Source of the DNA: a bacterium
GTDB lineage: Bacteria; Fidelibacterota; Marinisomatia; Marinisomatales; JAHJCW01
NCBI GenBank assembly: GCA_028282845.1
Contig: JANQGY010000008.1
Span: 1 to 64,000 of the forward strand
DNA: 64,000 nt
Direction: 5' to 3'
Shown here: in pieces, positions 9,232 through 16,933 of the stretch
Position numbering within the stretch: the first letter of the stretch is position 1
Layout: each line of letters starts with the position of its first letter
Program-made: the position numbers and the translations under genes
Notes under the pieces: model-generated
What the model saw: only the letters and a program-made list of their open reading frames with translations
What the model was told of the DNA's origin: nothing
Database searches by the model: none

Positions 9232-9316
9232 AACTCTATCCCTAACCCTTTCTCTTAAAAAGAGAAAGGGAATACCGATTTCTCCCTCTCTTTATAAGAG
9301 AGGGTTGGGGTGAGTT
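9232..9316. repeat. Double-hairpin repeat, left of the DUF559 gene
   Basis: The outer ends AACTCTATCCC... and ...GGGGTGAGTT are imperfect inverted repeats. Inside are two hairpins, CCCTTTCTCTT/AAGAGAAAGGG and CCCTCTCTT/AAGAGAGGG. The DUF559 stop codon lies within its right edge. The same architecture recurs at 9692-9777 on the other side of the gene. Confidence 0.85.
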
Positions 9317-9683
9317 ATAAAAATTTATCAATAATACCATCCAACTTTACTAAAACACTATCAATATCATCTAATACCTCTTCATTAGAAAACCGATAAA
9401 CTTTTATTCCAAGTGTTTCAATGATTTTAGTTCGTAGTTCGTCATAATCTTTCTGTGTTTCGTGGATACCTCCGTCAATTTCTACCACTAGTTCAAGCTC
9501 GTGACAATAAAAGTCTGCAACAAAATAGCGTTTTATATTATCGATTTCAAAAATTATTGGGTGTTGACGATTAAACTTGTACCCTTTGAATTGGCGATGC
9601 CTTACATATTGCCAAAATTTCTTTTCTGCAGGAGTGCTGTTTTTCCTTAAATCTCTACAGGATTGTCTTATAGATACTTCCAT
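9315..9683 (-). CDS. DUF559 (Vsr-like) endonuclease-domain protein
   Basis: 122 residues, typical DUF559 length. Family landmarks are an N-terminal LRKNSTPAEKKFWQYVR, then KFNRQHPI, then the putative active-site block VADFYC...LVVEIDGGIHE with D57, E68, D70 and H74, ending with an R-F-x-N-E-x-V-L motif. The fold is related to very-short-patch-repair and other PD-(D/E)XK nucleases, but no cellular function is established for stand-alone members. The gene sits exactly between two copies of a palindromic repeat: the start codon is 9 nt from one, and the stop codon lies inside the other. That suggests it belongs to a mobile or repeat-propagating unit rather than to its neighbours. Confidence 0.88.
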   Translation of the reverse strand: MEVSIRQSCRDLRKNSTPAEKKFWQYVRHRQFKGYKFNRQHPIIFEIDNIKRYFVADFYCHELELVVEIDGGIHETQKDYDELRTKIIETLGIKVYRFSNEEVLDDIDSVLVKLDGIIDKFL

Positions 9684-9691
9684 TTAAATCT

Positions 9692-9777
9692 ACTCATCCC
9701 CCGGCCCCTTCTCTCAAGAGAGAGGGGGGGATTCCCGCGTTCCCCCCTCTTTTTAAGAGAGGGGTTAGGGGTGAGTT
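9692..9777. repeat. Double-hairpin repeat, right of the DUF559 gene
   Basis: Ends ACTCATCCCCC... and ...TTAGGGGTGAGTT are inverted. The internal hairpins are CCCCTTCTCTC with GAGAGAGGGG, and CCCCTCTTTTT with AAGAGAGGGG. It has the same size and plan as 9232-9316 but a diverged, more G+C-rich sequence. It may also terminate the esterase gene that ends at 9783. Confidence 0.85.
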
Positions 9778-9782
9778 TATTA

Positions 9783-11504
9783 TTAATATCTCCAACTTAT
9801 AATATCAGCTCCCTTTGGTGCAGTTTTTTCTATCCGCTCGATAATCTTATCCATGTACATGGTATTATAGCGTAGTCTTGAAATAGCATTTGGATTTTCA
9901 TGATCACCGTTCCAGCAGTGCTCGGCGCGCGGTTCATAATCAACCTCACCGGCATAATATGGATTTTCTGTACTCTCTAAGAAATCTTCCATCAGATATA
10001 CGGCATTGTTTAGATAATAATTGTCCATCTCACCGCAATAGATATGAATTTTTCCCTTTAGATCTTCCCCGATCTTATCCCAATCACGTTCCAAAATGTA
10101 ACGCAGGTCGTAATTCTCTTTCCAATATTGCGCCACTTCAGGATTTATTTCACCGGTCTCTTTATCCCAAATTCGCATCGGATATCCATCCGCCCCCTGT
10201 GGGGAATAAACGGCTTCCCAAATATCCCATTGCTGTCCTGATCTACTTTTGGTACCGAGCGCAAGTTCACGATAATTCATTTCTTTTAACGTTGATTTAA
10301 GATGTCCTAAATAATTCCTCATTCCCGGTCGCAACACCCTGCGATGTTCGCCATCGACAAAATAAGCATTTCCATCCTGATAAATATCTACGACTGTATA
10401 AGCCCGAAAATCAATGGGATCGGGGCAGGCAGCAAAGCAACCGTTATATTCTCTGGGATACATGATTTGTACGGCTAACGCTTCCCAACCACCGGTAGAG
10501 CCACCGTAAGTGAAGCGGCTCCAGCCTTCACCTATGCCGCGGAACTTCTTCTCTACAAAAGGAATTAGCTCGTGGGTTATAGCGTCGCCATAAGGACCCA
10601 AATTAACTGAGTTGACGGCATATGAATCATCATAATAAGGATTGGCGTGCTGTACTTCTATAATAATCACACGCGGAAAATCTTTGGACGTCCATTGCTT
10701 GTAAAAATCATAGGCTTCCTGCTGTTTGATAATATTATAGCCCTCTACTTGGAATCGCGCGCTAAACTCCGGTTCAAGATCCGGTGCCGGCGGTTCAGTC
10801 TGAAATCCTCCAAAGGTGTATGGAAAATGTCCATGGAAAATTATCAATGGATATTTCACATCAGGATGTTCATCAAATCCTTCCGGCAGCAGCACATTAG
10901 TTCCAAGGTACATATCGCGTCCCCAAAATTCGGATAACAACTTACTTTTCATCTTTACGTGTTTTATATATTTAGTGTCTTCCGGCAGTTCAATGGGCGG
11001 AATGATTTGGTCAAGTACTATATTGATCTTTGAATTTGATTTCAGCTTGAACTTAACCGGTTCACTCAAAAGATTACCCGGTGATTTATTCCACTGCTGA
11101 CCTTCTCCTTGATCCATTGGTAATTTGATGGTGTGACCGGTTGATAAATTGAATGTATCATATTTATGCAATAGAGCCTGAACAAAATATTCACCTTCCG
11201 GTAATTCTTTTAAGCTCTCGACAGGATATCCGAACTCGTTTCCTATGAATTCAACAATTTCAGTAGGCTTCCAGTTTTCAACATCCATACCGAAAACAAT
11301 TTGTGTGTTTACATCGTCTGTAATTTGAAAACGCGGTTCTTCTTCAGCATTATTTGAAATCAATAATAACAGTCTGCCGTCAACAGGAGTTTTTGATAGT
11401 TCCTCCGCGAAGCTAACTTTAATGATTAGCGAATTGGTTTTTGCCATACTTTGTCCCATATTTAATAATCCGATAATTAATATTATAAAAAATTTGTTTT
11501 TCAT
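9783..11504 (-). CDS. Secreted alpha/beta-hydrolase (putative esterase)
   Basis: About 573 residues from the ATG at 11504, which begins a clean Sec signal peptide (MKNKFFIILIIGLLNMGQSMA). The open frame extends 25 codons further upstream, but that stretch is not leader-like. An N-terminal beta-rich region of about 200 residues precedes an alpha/beta-hydrolase domain of the putative-esterase type. The nucleophile elbow is GGSTGGWEA, and an oxyanion region reads PLIIFHGHFPYTFGG. A late EHCWNGDHEN segment may supply the catalytic histidine. Substrate is unknown; likely an ester of a polymer or xenobiotic in the periplasm or medium. It lies 20 nt downstream of the ATP-cone kinase. Confidence 0.75.
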   Translation of the reverse strand: MKNKFFIILIIGLLNMGQSMAKTNSLIIKVSFAEELSKTPVDGRLLLLISNNAEEEPRFQITDDVNTQIVFGMDVENWKPTEIVEFIGNEFGYPVESLKELPEGEYFVQALLHKYDTFNLSTGHTIKLPMDQGEGQQWNKSPGNLLSEPVKFKLKSNSKINIVLDQIIPPIELPEDTKYIKHVKMKSKLLSEFWGRDMYLGTNVLLPEGFDEHPDVKYPLIIFHGHFPYTFGGFQTEPPAPDLEPEFSARFQVEGYNIIKQQEAYDFYKQWTSKDFPRVIIIEVQHANPYYDDSYAVNSVNLGPYGDAITHELIPFVEKKFRGIGEGWSRFTYGGSTGGWEALAVQIMYPREYNGCFAACPDPIDFRAYTVVDIYQDGNAYFVDGEHRRVLRPGMRNYLGHLKSTLKEMNYRELALGTKSRSGQQWDIWEAVYSPQGADGYPMRIWDKETGEINPEVAQYWKENYDLRYILERDWDKIGEDLKGKIHIYCGEMDNYYLNNAVYLMEDFLESTENPYYAGEVDYEPRAEHCWNGDHENPNAISRLRYNTMYMDKIIERIEKTAPKGADIISWRY

Positions 11505-11524
11505 ATTTATTCCAGTTAATAAAA

Positions 11525-12880
11525 TCAATGCAACTTCAATACACTGCCCCCAATAAACTCTCTCAATAATGAATCCCATGGAATTATGGACTCATCATAA
11601 AAATCCATAACTTGTGATAACATGTTGTAGATTCGCTCGGCTCTGATGAAGGCATCACGGCGTTTGGAATCATCCTGCCATTCTTTTATGTAATCCGGCA
11701 GATGCTCGAATGTGAATTTTTTCATGTACGGCAATTCAAAGGGTATCGAACCATTAACAATATAATCTGTATCCCCTTGGAAAGGAATAATGTGCTTTAG
11801 TTCACTTCTTCGTACATAATGCCAATGGCCAATCGTTTGTCGCATATCATATCCGCGCGAAGCGGAATCCCGCACCATCCGGCGCAAAAGCCGTATATCA
11901 GTCCAACGTACAAACCGATTATTATTGTCCTTTAATTGTGCAATTGTCTCAATATACACTTTGACTTTGCTGTCATCCGCTACGCTCTGGGTCATCGGTT
12001 CATACAATCCATGTAAGGTATCAATTACGAGGACCTGATTGGGTAGGATAGCCTTCTCCTGCTGATCCAAAAAGCGTTTTCCCTTTGAAAAATCATAATA
12101 CGGCATCTTGATAGTTTTACCGGCAATTAGTTGCTCAAGATGTTCATTGATCAATTGAATATCTAATGCTTCCGGTGTTTCAAAGTCATAATCGCCAAAT
12201 TCATCTTTGGGATGATCTTCCAAATCAAAGAAATAGTGATCAAGATTAAGCGCAACGGTTTCCAAGCCGGCTTCGTTCAGTTGATGAGAAAGTTTGGCAG
12301 TCGTGGTGGTTTTACCGGAAGATGACGGACCGGCTACAATAATAAGTTTTATATCATCTTGATCTTCAGCAATCTCACGAGCGATATTCTGGATATGGCG
12401 ATTATAATTCTGCTCGTAAGCATGAACCAATTCAGGTAATTTGCCGTCATTGATGATCTTATTAAGTTTAGTAATTGTTTCACAATCGTGTTCAATATTC
12501 CATAACAAAGCTTCATACATCGTCCGATACGGTATGCGCGGATCTTCAGTCAAGCGACCTTTTTTTAACTTCTCCCGCCTGCGGTATTCACGATAAATAA
12601 TATAGGCTTTAGCAGTTCGGGAGTGCCCGTTCTCAATCAGTACTTTCTCAACATTATCTTGAATTTCATTGACCAACGGCATATCGGGCGCTTTGAAGTT
12701 CTCATAAATTATCTTCGTAACTTTCTTGGCAAGTTTGATGCTTAAGTCTTTTCTATGTCCACCTACTGAAGCCGCAGCCCGGTAAATCCCGTCGGCAATT
12801 TTCTGCTCATCAAACGGTACAATTTTACCGTTGCGCTTTACAACATTGGAAACCTGTTTATTTCGTCTGCCACCTGACAT
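11525..12880 (-). CDS. ATP-cone domain fused to uridine-kinase-like P-loop kinase
   Basis: 451 residues. Residues about 10-100 form an ATP-cone (VVKRNGKIVPFDEQKIADGI...), the allosteric nucleotide-binding module best known from ribonucleotide reductase and NrdR. A P-loop kinase follows with Walker A AGPSSSGKTTTT (about residue 185) and LNLDHYFFD, resembling uridine kinase/phosphoribulokinase. The C-terminal part (RLLRRMVRDSASRGYDMRQT) is typical of the uridine-kinase-like ATPases. The fusion suggests a nucleoside kinase tuned by ATP/dATP levels. The substrate is not provable from sequence. The gene is divergent from DUF2461 across 68 nt. Confidence 0.8.
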   Translation of the reverse strand: MSGGRRNKQVSNVVKRNGKIVPFDEQKIADGIYRAAASVGGHRKDLSIKLAKKVTKIIYENFKAPDMPLVNEIQDNVEKVLIENGHSRTAKAYIIYREYRRREKLKKGRLTEDPRIPYRTMYEALLWNIEHDCETITKLNKIINDGKLPELVHAYEQNYNRHIQNIAREIAEDQDDIKLIIVAGPSSSGKTTTTAKLSHQLNEAGLETVALNLDHYFFDLEDHPKDEFGDYDFETPEALDIQLINEHLEQLIAGKTIKMPYYDFSKGKRFLDQQEKAILPNQVLVIDTLHGLYEPMTQSVADDSKVKVYIETIAQLKDNNNRFVRWTDIRLLRRMVRDSASRGYDMRQTIGHWHYVRRSELKHIIPFQGDTDYIVNGSIPFELPYMKKFTFEHLPDYIKEWQDDSKRRDAFIRAERIYNMLSQVMDFYDESIIPWDSLLREFIGGSVLKLH

Positions 12881-12948
12881 TTTAATATTTACATTTTGTT
12901 AATATTATAACTATAATTTAGTATCAATATTTAAATAAGGAAATTATT

Positions 12949-13644
12949 ATGAACAACGCAGAAAATGGAATTTTTAATGTTCAAGTCTTTCAATTCCTAA
13001 AAGAATTGACGAACAACAATAATCGCGCTTGGTTTCAACAGAATAAACAAAGATATGAAGATATTATCTTAATTCCGGCTCTTAATTTCATATCGGCTGT
13101 CGGAGAAAAATTACCGGAAGTTTCTACAAATTTTACTGCAATTCCAAAACGGATCGGCGGATCTATCATGCGGGTTTATCGTGACACACGGTTTTCTAAA
13201 GATAAAACTCCCTACAAAACCAATATTGGTATCCAATTTCGGCATCGCATGGCTAAAGATGTACATACTCCCGGTTATTATTTACATATTGCTCCCGATG
13301 AGTGTTTCATTGGAATCGGAACCTGGCATCCGCCTTCCGATGCTTTGCTAAAGATTAGAGAGCATATCGTTGAATATCCCGCAAAATGGATCGCTGCCCG
13401 CGATGATAAAACTTTCCGTTCTGAATTTGAATTAAGCGGTGATAAGCTTAAAACTGCTCCACGCGGCTTTGACAAAGATCACGAGTTAATTGATGACCTA
13501 AGATGGAAAGATTTCATAGCGGTAAAAAATATAGATGAAACCGAAATATTAAAGGATGATTTGACACAAAGGACCATAGAACTTTTTAAAACAACGCAAC
13601 CCTACATGAAATTTCTATGCGATGCCATCGGAATTCCATTCTGA
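12949..13644 (+). CDS. DUF2461 family protein
   Basis: 231 residues. The family signature is clear: FLKELTNNNNRAWFQQNKQRYE at the start, RVYRDTRFSKDKTPYKTNIG in the middle, and GYYLHIAPDECFIGIGTWHP. The function of DUF2461 is unknown. It has a good ribosome site (AAGGAA, 8 nt before ATG), and a TATAAT-like box lies upstream near 12913. Its 3' end overlaps the convergent acetyltransferase gene by 30 nt. Confidence 0.85.
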   Translation: MNNAENGIFNVQVFQFLKELTNNNNRAWFQQNKQRYEDIILIPALNFISAVGEKLPEVSTNFTAIPKRIGGSIMRVYRDTRFSKDKTPYKTNIGIQFRHRMAKDVHTPGYYLHIAPDECFIGIGTWHPPSDALLKIREHIVEYPAKWIAARDDKTFRSEFELSGDKLKTAPRGFDKDHELIDDLRWKDFIAVKNIDETEILKDDLTQRTIELFKTTQPYMKFLCDAIGIPF

Positions 13645-14058
13645 CACAATTAGCTGTTTTCTGAAAAACACTTCCGCAGATTTATCCTCATTTATTTTGT
13701 AGATAATTCCACTGTTAACAAAGCCCATTTTTTTGTGCCAGGTTTGAGCACCGATTGCATCTTCCATTGCAGAACTGAACAATACTGTGTAATCCTTGCT
13801 CAAATGTTCTTCTAAAGATACTAGGAGAGTTTTCCCGATTCCTTCTCTTTGGTATTCAGGCAAAACATCTATAAAAGATATGAAAGGAATATGACCCCAC
13901 AAAAAATCAAAGATTAAATATCCGACCTGCCGTGATTCTTTCCTTGCTATTAAAACTTCTTTATTCTTTATTTTTGTCCTGATTTGCGATTCAGCTAATT
14001 TTGAATTTTCAACCAAAAAATCTTTATCACTCAATTCTGCAAAATCAATCTTTAGCAT
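13615..14058 (-). CDS. GNAT-family N-acetyltransferase
   Basis: 147 residues. The acetyl-CoA pyrophosphate loop is seen in VLPEYQREGIGKTLL (motif A, R/Q-x-x-G-x-G). A later TWHKKMGFVNSG matches GNAT motif B. Substrate unknown. It is the last gene of a four-gene minus-strand run (16794 to 13615) with gaps of 6 to 9 nt, and its tail overlaps DUF2461 convergently. Confidence 0.82.
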   Translation of the reverse strand: MLKIDFAELSDKDFLVENSKLAESQIRTKIKNKEVLIARKESRQVGYLIFDFLWGHIPFISFIDVLPEYQREGIGKTLLVSLEEHLSKDYTVLFSSAMEDAIGAQTWHKKMGFVNSGIIYKINEDKSAEVFFRKQLIVSEWNSDGIA

Positions 14059-14067
14059 TCAGTATAA

Positions 14068-14934
14068 CTATTTAAGATTGGTGAGATATTTTCTGATCTC
14101 CACAACCAATTCCGGTCCATGGGCAAGAGTATTTGTCTCCATGTCTAACCAAGTACTGTTTGGCAGCATTTTGTCCATTTTTATTAAATTCTCCGGTTCA
14201 TGTAACAGATCTTTGGTCGCACCTACGATCAGCACCGGTAAGTCAATATCCTTTAATATATCCCAAACTTCGTACTGCGCTAAAGCCAAAGCGCCCGGTT
14301 TTAATTTTTTCGGATCGGCGGTGTCAAGAGCATTGGCATACTTTTCATATTGTTTGTAGTCATGTTCAATATCTAAACGAAAATTTTTCAGATACCATTT
14401 TACAAAATGTTTGAAACCGGGATAGAGTCGTACCCAAAATACTCGTACAAGAATTTTGCCCCATTGCGGCATCCGATATACAGCATTAGGACCTAATAAT
14501 GCAAAGCAAAGTGGTTTATTAGTGAGATTCTTATAGCTTTCTAAAATTGCCGTCCCTCCTAATGAGCTGCCAAACATCAGATATTCTTTTTCCTTTAAAT
14601 TAAATATCTCAACTAGTTTAACAAGATCATCGGCGATGGCTTCGACACTAAAATCTTTGGTATTCTTTACCCGTGATGTGATCTTTTCCCGCGTTTCAAC
14701 ATAAATAATATTGAAGTCTTTGGTCATTTCTTTCAATACTTGCTGCCACCCTTTCATCAAAGAAATCCATCCCGGTATAAATAATACGGTAGGAAATTGG
14801 CTTTTCTCAGGCGGCGTAAATTTTACCGCTCTTAAAGACACATTTTCGGATATATCTACCATCTCCTCGGTAAATTTTGTTCCGGGAGCGCAATAATCAA
14901 ATAACACTTCCTTTTGAAATTCCGGATCAGTCAT
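14068..14934 (-). CDS. Alpha/beta hydrolase
   Basis: 288 residues with no signal peptide. TVLFIPGWISLMKGW is the oxyanion-hole strand, GSSLGG holds the nucleophile serine, and LPVLIVGATKDLLHEPE carries the likely acid. The closing LAHGPE supplies a histidine. It sits 9 nt after a diacylglycerol-kinase-like gene, so a lipid or lysophospholipid ester is a reasonable but unproved substrate. Confidence 0.78.
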   Translation of the reverse strand: MTDPEFQKEVLFDYCAPGTKFTEEMVDISENVSLRAVKFTPPEKSQFPTVLFIPGWISLMKGWQQVLKEMTKDFNIIYVETREKITSRVKNTKDFSVEAIADDLVKLVEIFNLKEKEYLMFGSSLGGTAILESYKNLTNKPLCFALLGPNAVYRMPQWGKILVRVFWVRLYPGFKHFVKWYLKNFRLDIEHDYKQYEKYANALDTADPKKLKPGALALAQYEVWDILKDIDLPVLIVGATKDLLHEPENLIKMDKMLPNSTWLDMETNTLAHGPELVVEIRKYLTNLK

Positions 14935-14943
14935 ATTTAAACA

Positions 14944-15891
14944 CTATATTACGATTTTTATTGCTTGTTTGATTATTGAATATTTGGCAGGGGGGTATCC
15001 GGCGGATTCACCGTCCATTTCAATATAGAAGTTCCGATTAGTGTCGAATTCCAAAGTATGGCAAGTTCGGTGATGAGCCGGTTTTTTCTCAAAGACCTTA
15101 CCTCTGTATAGAGATGGAATTAATCCGATTAATCTAATTTTTGAAGTACTGTCAACAATCGCTACCGTGAAAATTCCGTCATCGGGATTGGTCTCAACAT
15201 TATAATACATTCCTCCGCCAAAATAAGGTGTTTTAAAAACTGTGATGTTTGTGATTTCTGTGAATTGTACTTCTTCGTCATCAAAACGTAATTCGCAGGC
15301 GATTGGTTTAAAATCGCCAATGGCTTTTAATCCGGCTATTACAGCTGACGCATCAACACTCCATCTCTTGATTTGCTTAGAAAAACCTTCCACATTATTA
15401 TAAAATTCATTAGCTAAACTAATCAGTCCAATACTGGAATTGTTGAAAAAATATTTTGTAATCGGATTTCTTTCACTGTCCCGGCACTCGATCTGACCAA
15501 TATCAACAGCAATAGTTTCCTGCGATTGTATCAATTCTATATTTGACTTTTCAGTGGGATATCTTTTTGCAAAATCACAGCTGCTGCCGGCAGGGATTAA
15601 AACAAATTCTAAGTCTTCAACCGTTTTGGGATTAAGCATCACTCCTTGCAGTACTTCATTTACGGTACCATCTCCGCCAAACACGCCTATACGCCGGTAA
15701 CCTTGCTTGATTACCTCATCGGCAATTACAGTGGCATTTTTAGGAGACGTGGTAAATTGATATTCGTACTCTATTTTGTTATCAGTTAATTCCTGACTTA
15801 GCGCAGTCCACCGCTCGGATGCCAAACCGGCACCGGCCGCCGGATTACATATAAAAAATGTCTTTGTCTCCTTGTATTTATTCACAAACAA
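14944..15891 (-). CDS. Diacylglycerol/lipid kinase (YegS/BmrU family)
   Basis: 315 residues. The DAGK catalytic domain shows NPAAGAG near the N-terminus, the nucleotide-binding GGDGTVNEVLQG (about residue 75), IPAGSSCDFAKR, and a C-terminal EMDGE loop. It should phosphorylate diacylglycerol or a related lipid at the inner membrane for phospholipid turnover. It lies in an operon with an alpha/beta hydrolase (9 nt downstream) and a secreted coiled-coil protein (6 nt upstream). Confidence 0.87.
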   Translation of the reverse strand: MFVNKYKETKTFFICNPAAGAGLASERWTALSQELTDNKIEYEYQFTTSPKNATVIADEVIKQGYRRIGVFGGDGTVNEVLQGVMLNPKTVEDLEFVLIPAGSSCDFAKRYPTEKSNIELIQSQETIAVDIGQIECRDSERNPITKYFFNNSSIGLISLANEFYNNVEGFSKQIKRWSVDASAVIAGLKAIGDFKPIACELRFDDEEVQFTEITNITVFKTPYFGGGMYYNVETNPDDGIFTVAIVDSTSKIRLIGLIPSLYRGKVFEKKPAHHRTCHTLEFDTNRNFYIEMDGESAGYPPAKYSIIKQAIKIVI

Positions 15892-15897
15892 ATATTT

Positions 15898-16794
15898 CTA
15901 CATTGACTGTAGTTTTTTATGGATTGACTCCACCAGTTTACCTTGCTTTGAAATCTTCTTCTTCAACTTGTCAATTTCCTTAGCATTCGATTTAAGATCG
16001 TCCTCACCTTTCTGCACCTTCTTGGTTGATTTCTCGATGTCTTTTAGTAAACCATCATAATCTTTTACAAGTTTTTCTAATTTATTCTGCATTTTTTGCA
16101 GTTTATCATTTGCGTCACTGAACTGTTCATAGCCGGCGCTGTCTTCCGGCGGTATTTCTCCGTCAACAAGTAAATTTTCAACAACTGCACTTTGCATGGC
16201 AATCTCTTCGTTAAGTTCAGTTTGTTTCTTAAGATTGGATTCTATATCCTTGTTAGCTTTCTTGATTTTCTTATTATGCTTGTCAACTACGTCATTATTT
16301 TTTTGAATATCGTTATTTACTTTTTTAAGTGACTTCTGCAATTTCTCCAATTCTTTCTTTTCATCATCATATTCAACCCGCACCTTTGCAATTTCCACCG
16401 AGTAGGTGAAATCGCTTAGAAATTTTGAGATTACTGCAAAGTTCTCCGGCTGATTGGACGACGAAACGAATTCATCATTGGAAATAACACATAGTTGCAG
16501 TTCGACATCACCCTTTTTTTTGTCCAATTTCATATACCAATCAACTGTATTGGATAATCCTTCAAGGTTTACTCCTTGATTGATAAACTCCCCTTTTTTC
16601 TTATCGGTTTTTCCGAAATTTTTATTGGCAGCTTTCCACTCATCCTCAACAAGATTTTTATCAACATTGCTTAATAAAATGTAAAAAGCATTGTGCTCTC
16701 CGAATTTAAATTCGATCATTTTCTCGCCAACTTGGCTAAATGAAAATGTTACTGCTAATACTAAACTTGATAGATATTTAAAATATTTGTTCAT
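15898..16794 (-). CDS. Secreted coiled-coil protein of unknown function
   Basis: 298 residues. A signal peptide (MNKYFKYLSSLVLAVTFSFSQ) is followed by a globular region of about 110 residues, then a long Lys/Glu-rich heptad region (about 150-295: EKLQKSLKKVNNDIQKN and similar) interrupted by a short PPEDSAGYEQF turn. This predicts a periplasmic helical hairpin. I do not recognise the family. It is the first gene of the run with the lipid kinase and hydrolase, hinting at an envelope role. Confidence 0.65.
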   Translation of the reverse strand: MNKYFKYLSSLVLAVTFSFSQVGEKMIEFKFGEHNAFYILLSNVDKNLVEDEWKAANKNFGKTDKKKGEFINQGVNLEGLSNTVDWYMKLDKKKGDVELQLCVISNDEFVSSSNQPENFAVISKFLSDFTYSVEIAKVRVEYDDEKKELEKLQKSLKKVNNDIQKNNDVVDKHNKKIKKANKDIESNLKKQTELNEEIAMQSAVVENLLVDGEIPPEDSAGYEQFSDANDKLQKMQNKLEKLVKDYDGLLKDIEKSTKKVQKGEDDLKSNAKEIDKLKKKISKQGKLVESIHKKLQSM

Positions 16795-16933
16795 ATTGAA
16801 TACCTCCGAACAAAATTACTATTAATTATTTTTTTTCAATAGGATAACTTTTTAGGCTATTTCAATTCTTCATACTAAATTTCAAATGATATATTCTAAA
16901 AGTTGTGCAATTATTAACCAATCAGGAATACAA

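Noticed and set aside
9663..9875. 70-codon plus-strand frame across the right double-hairpin repeat
   Set aside because: Its Arg/Gly/Pro-rich product is translation of the palindromes.
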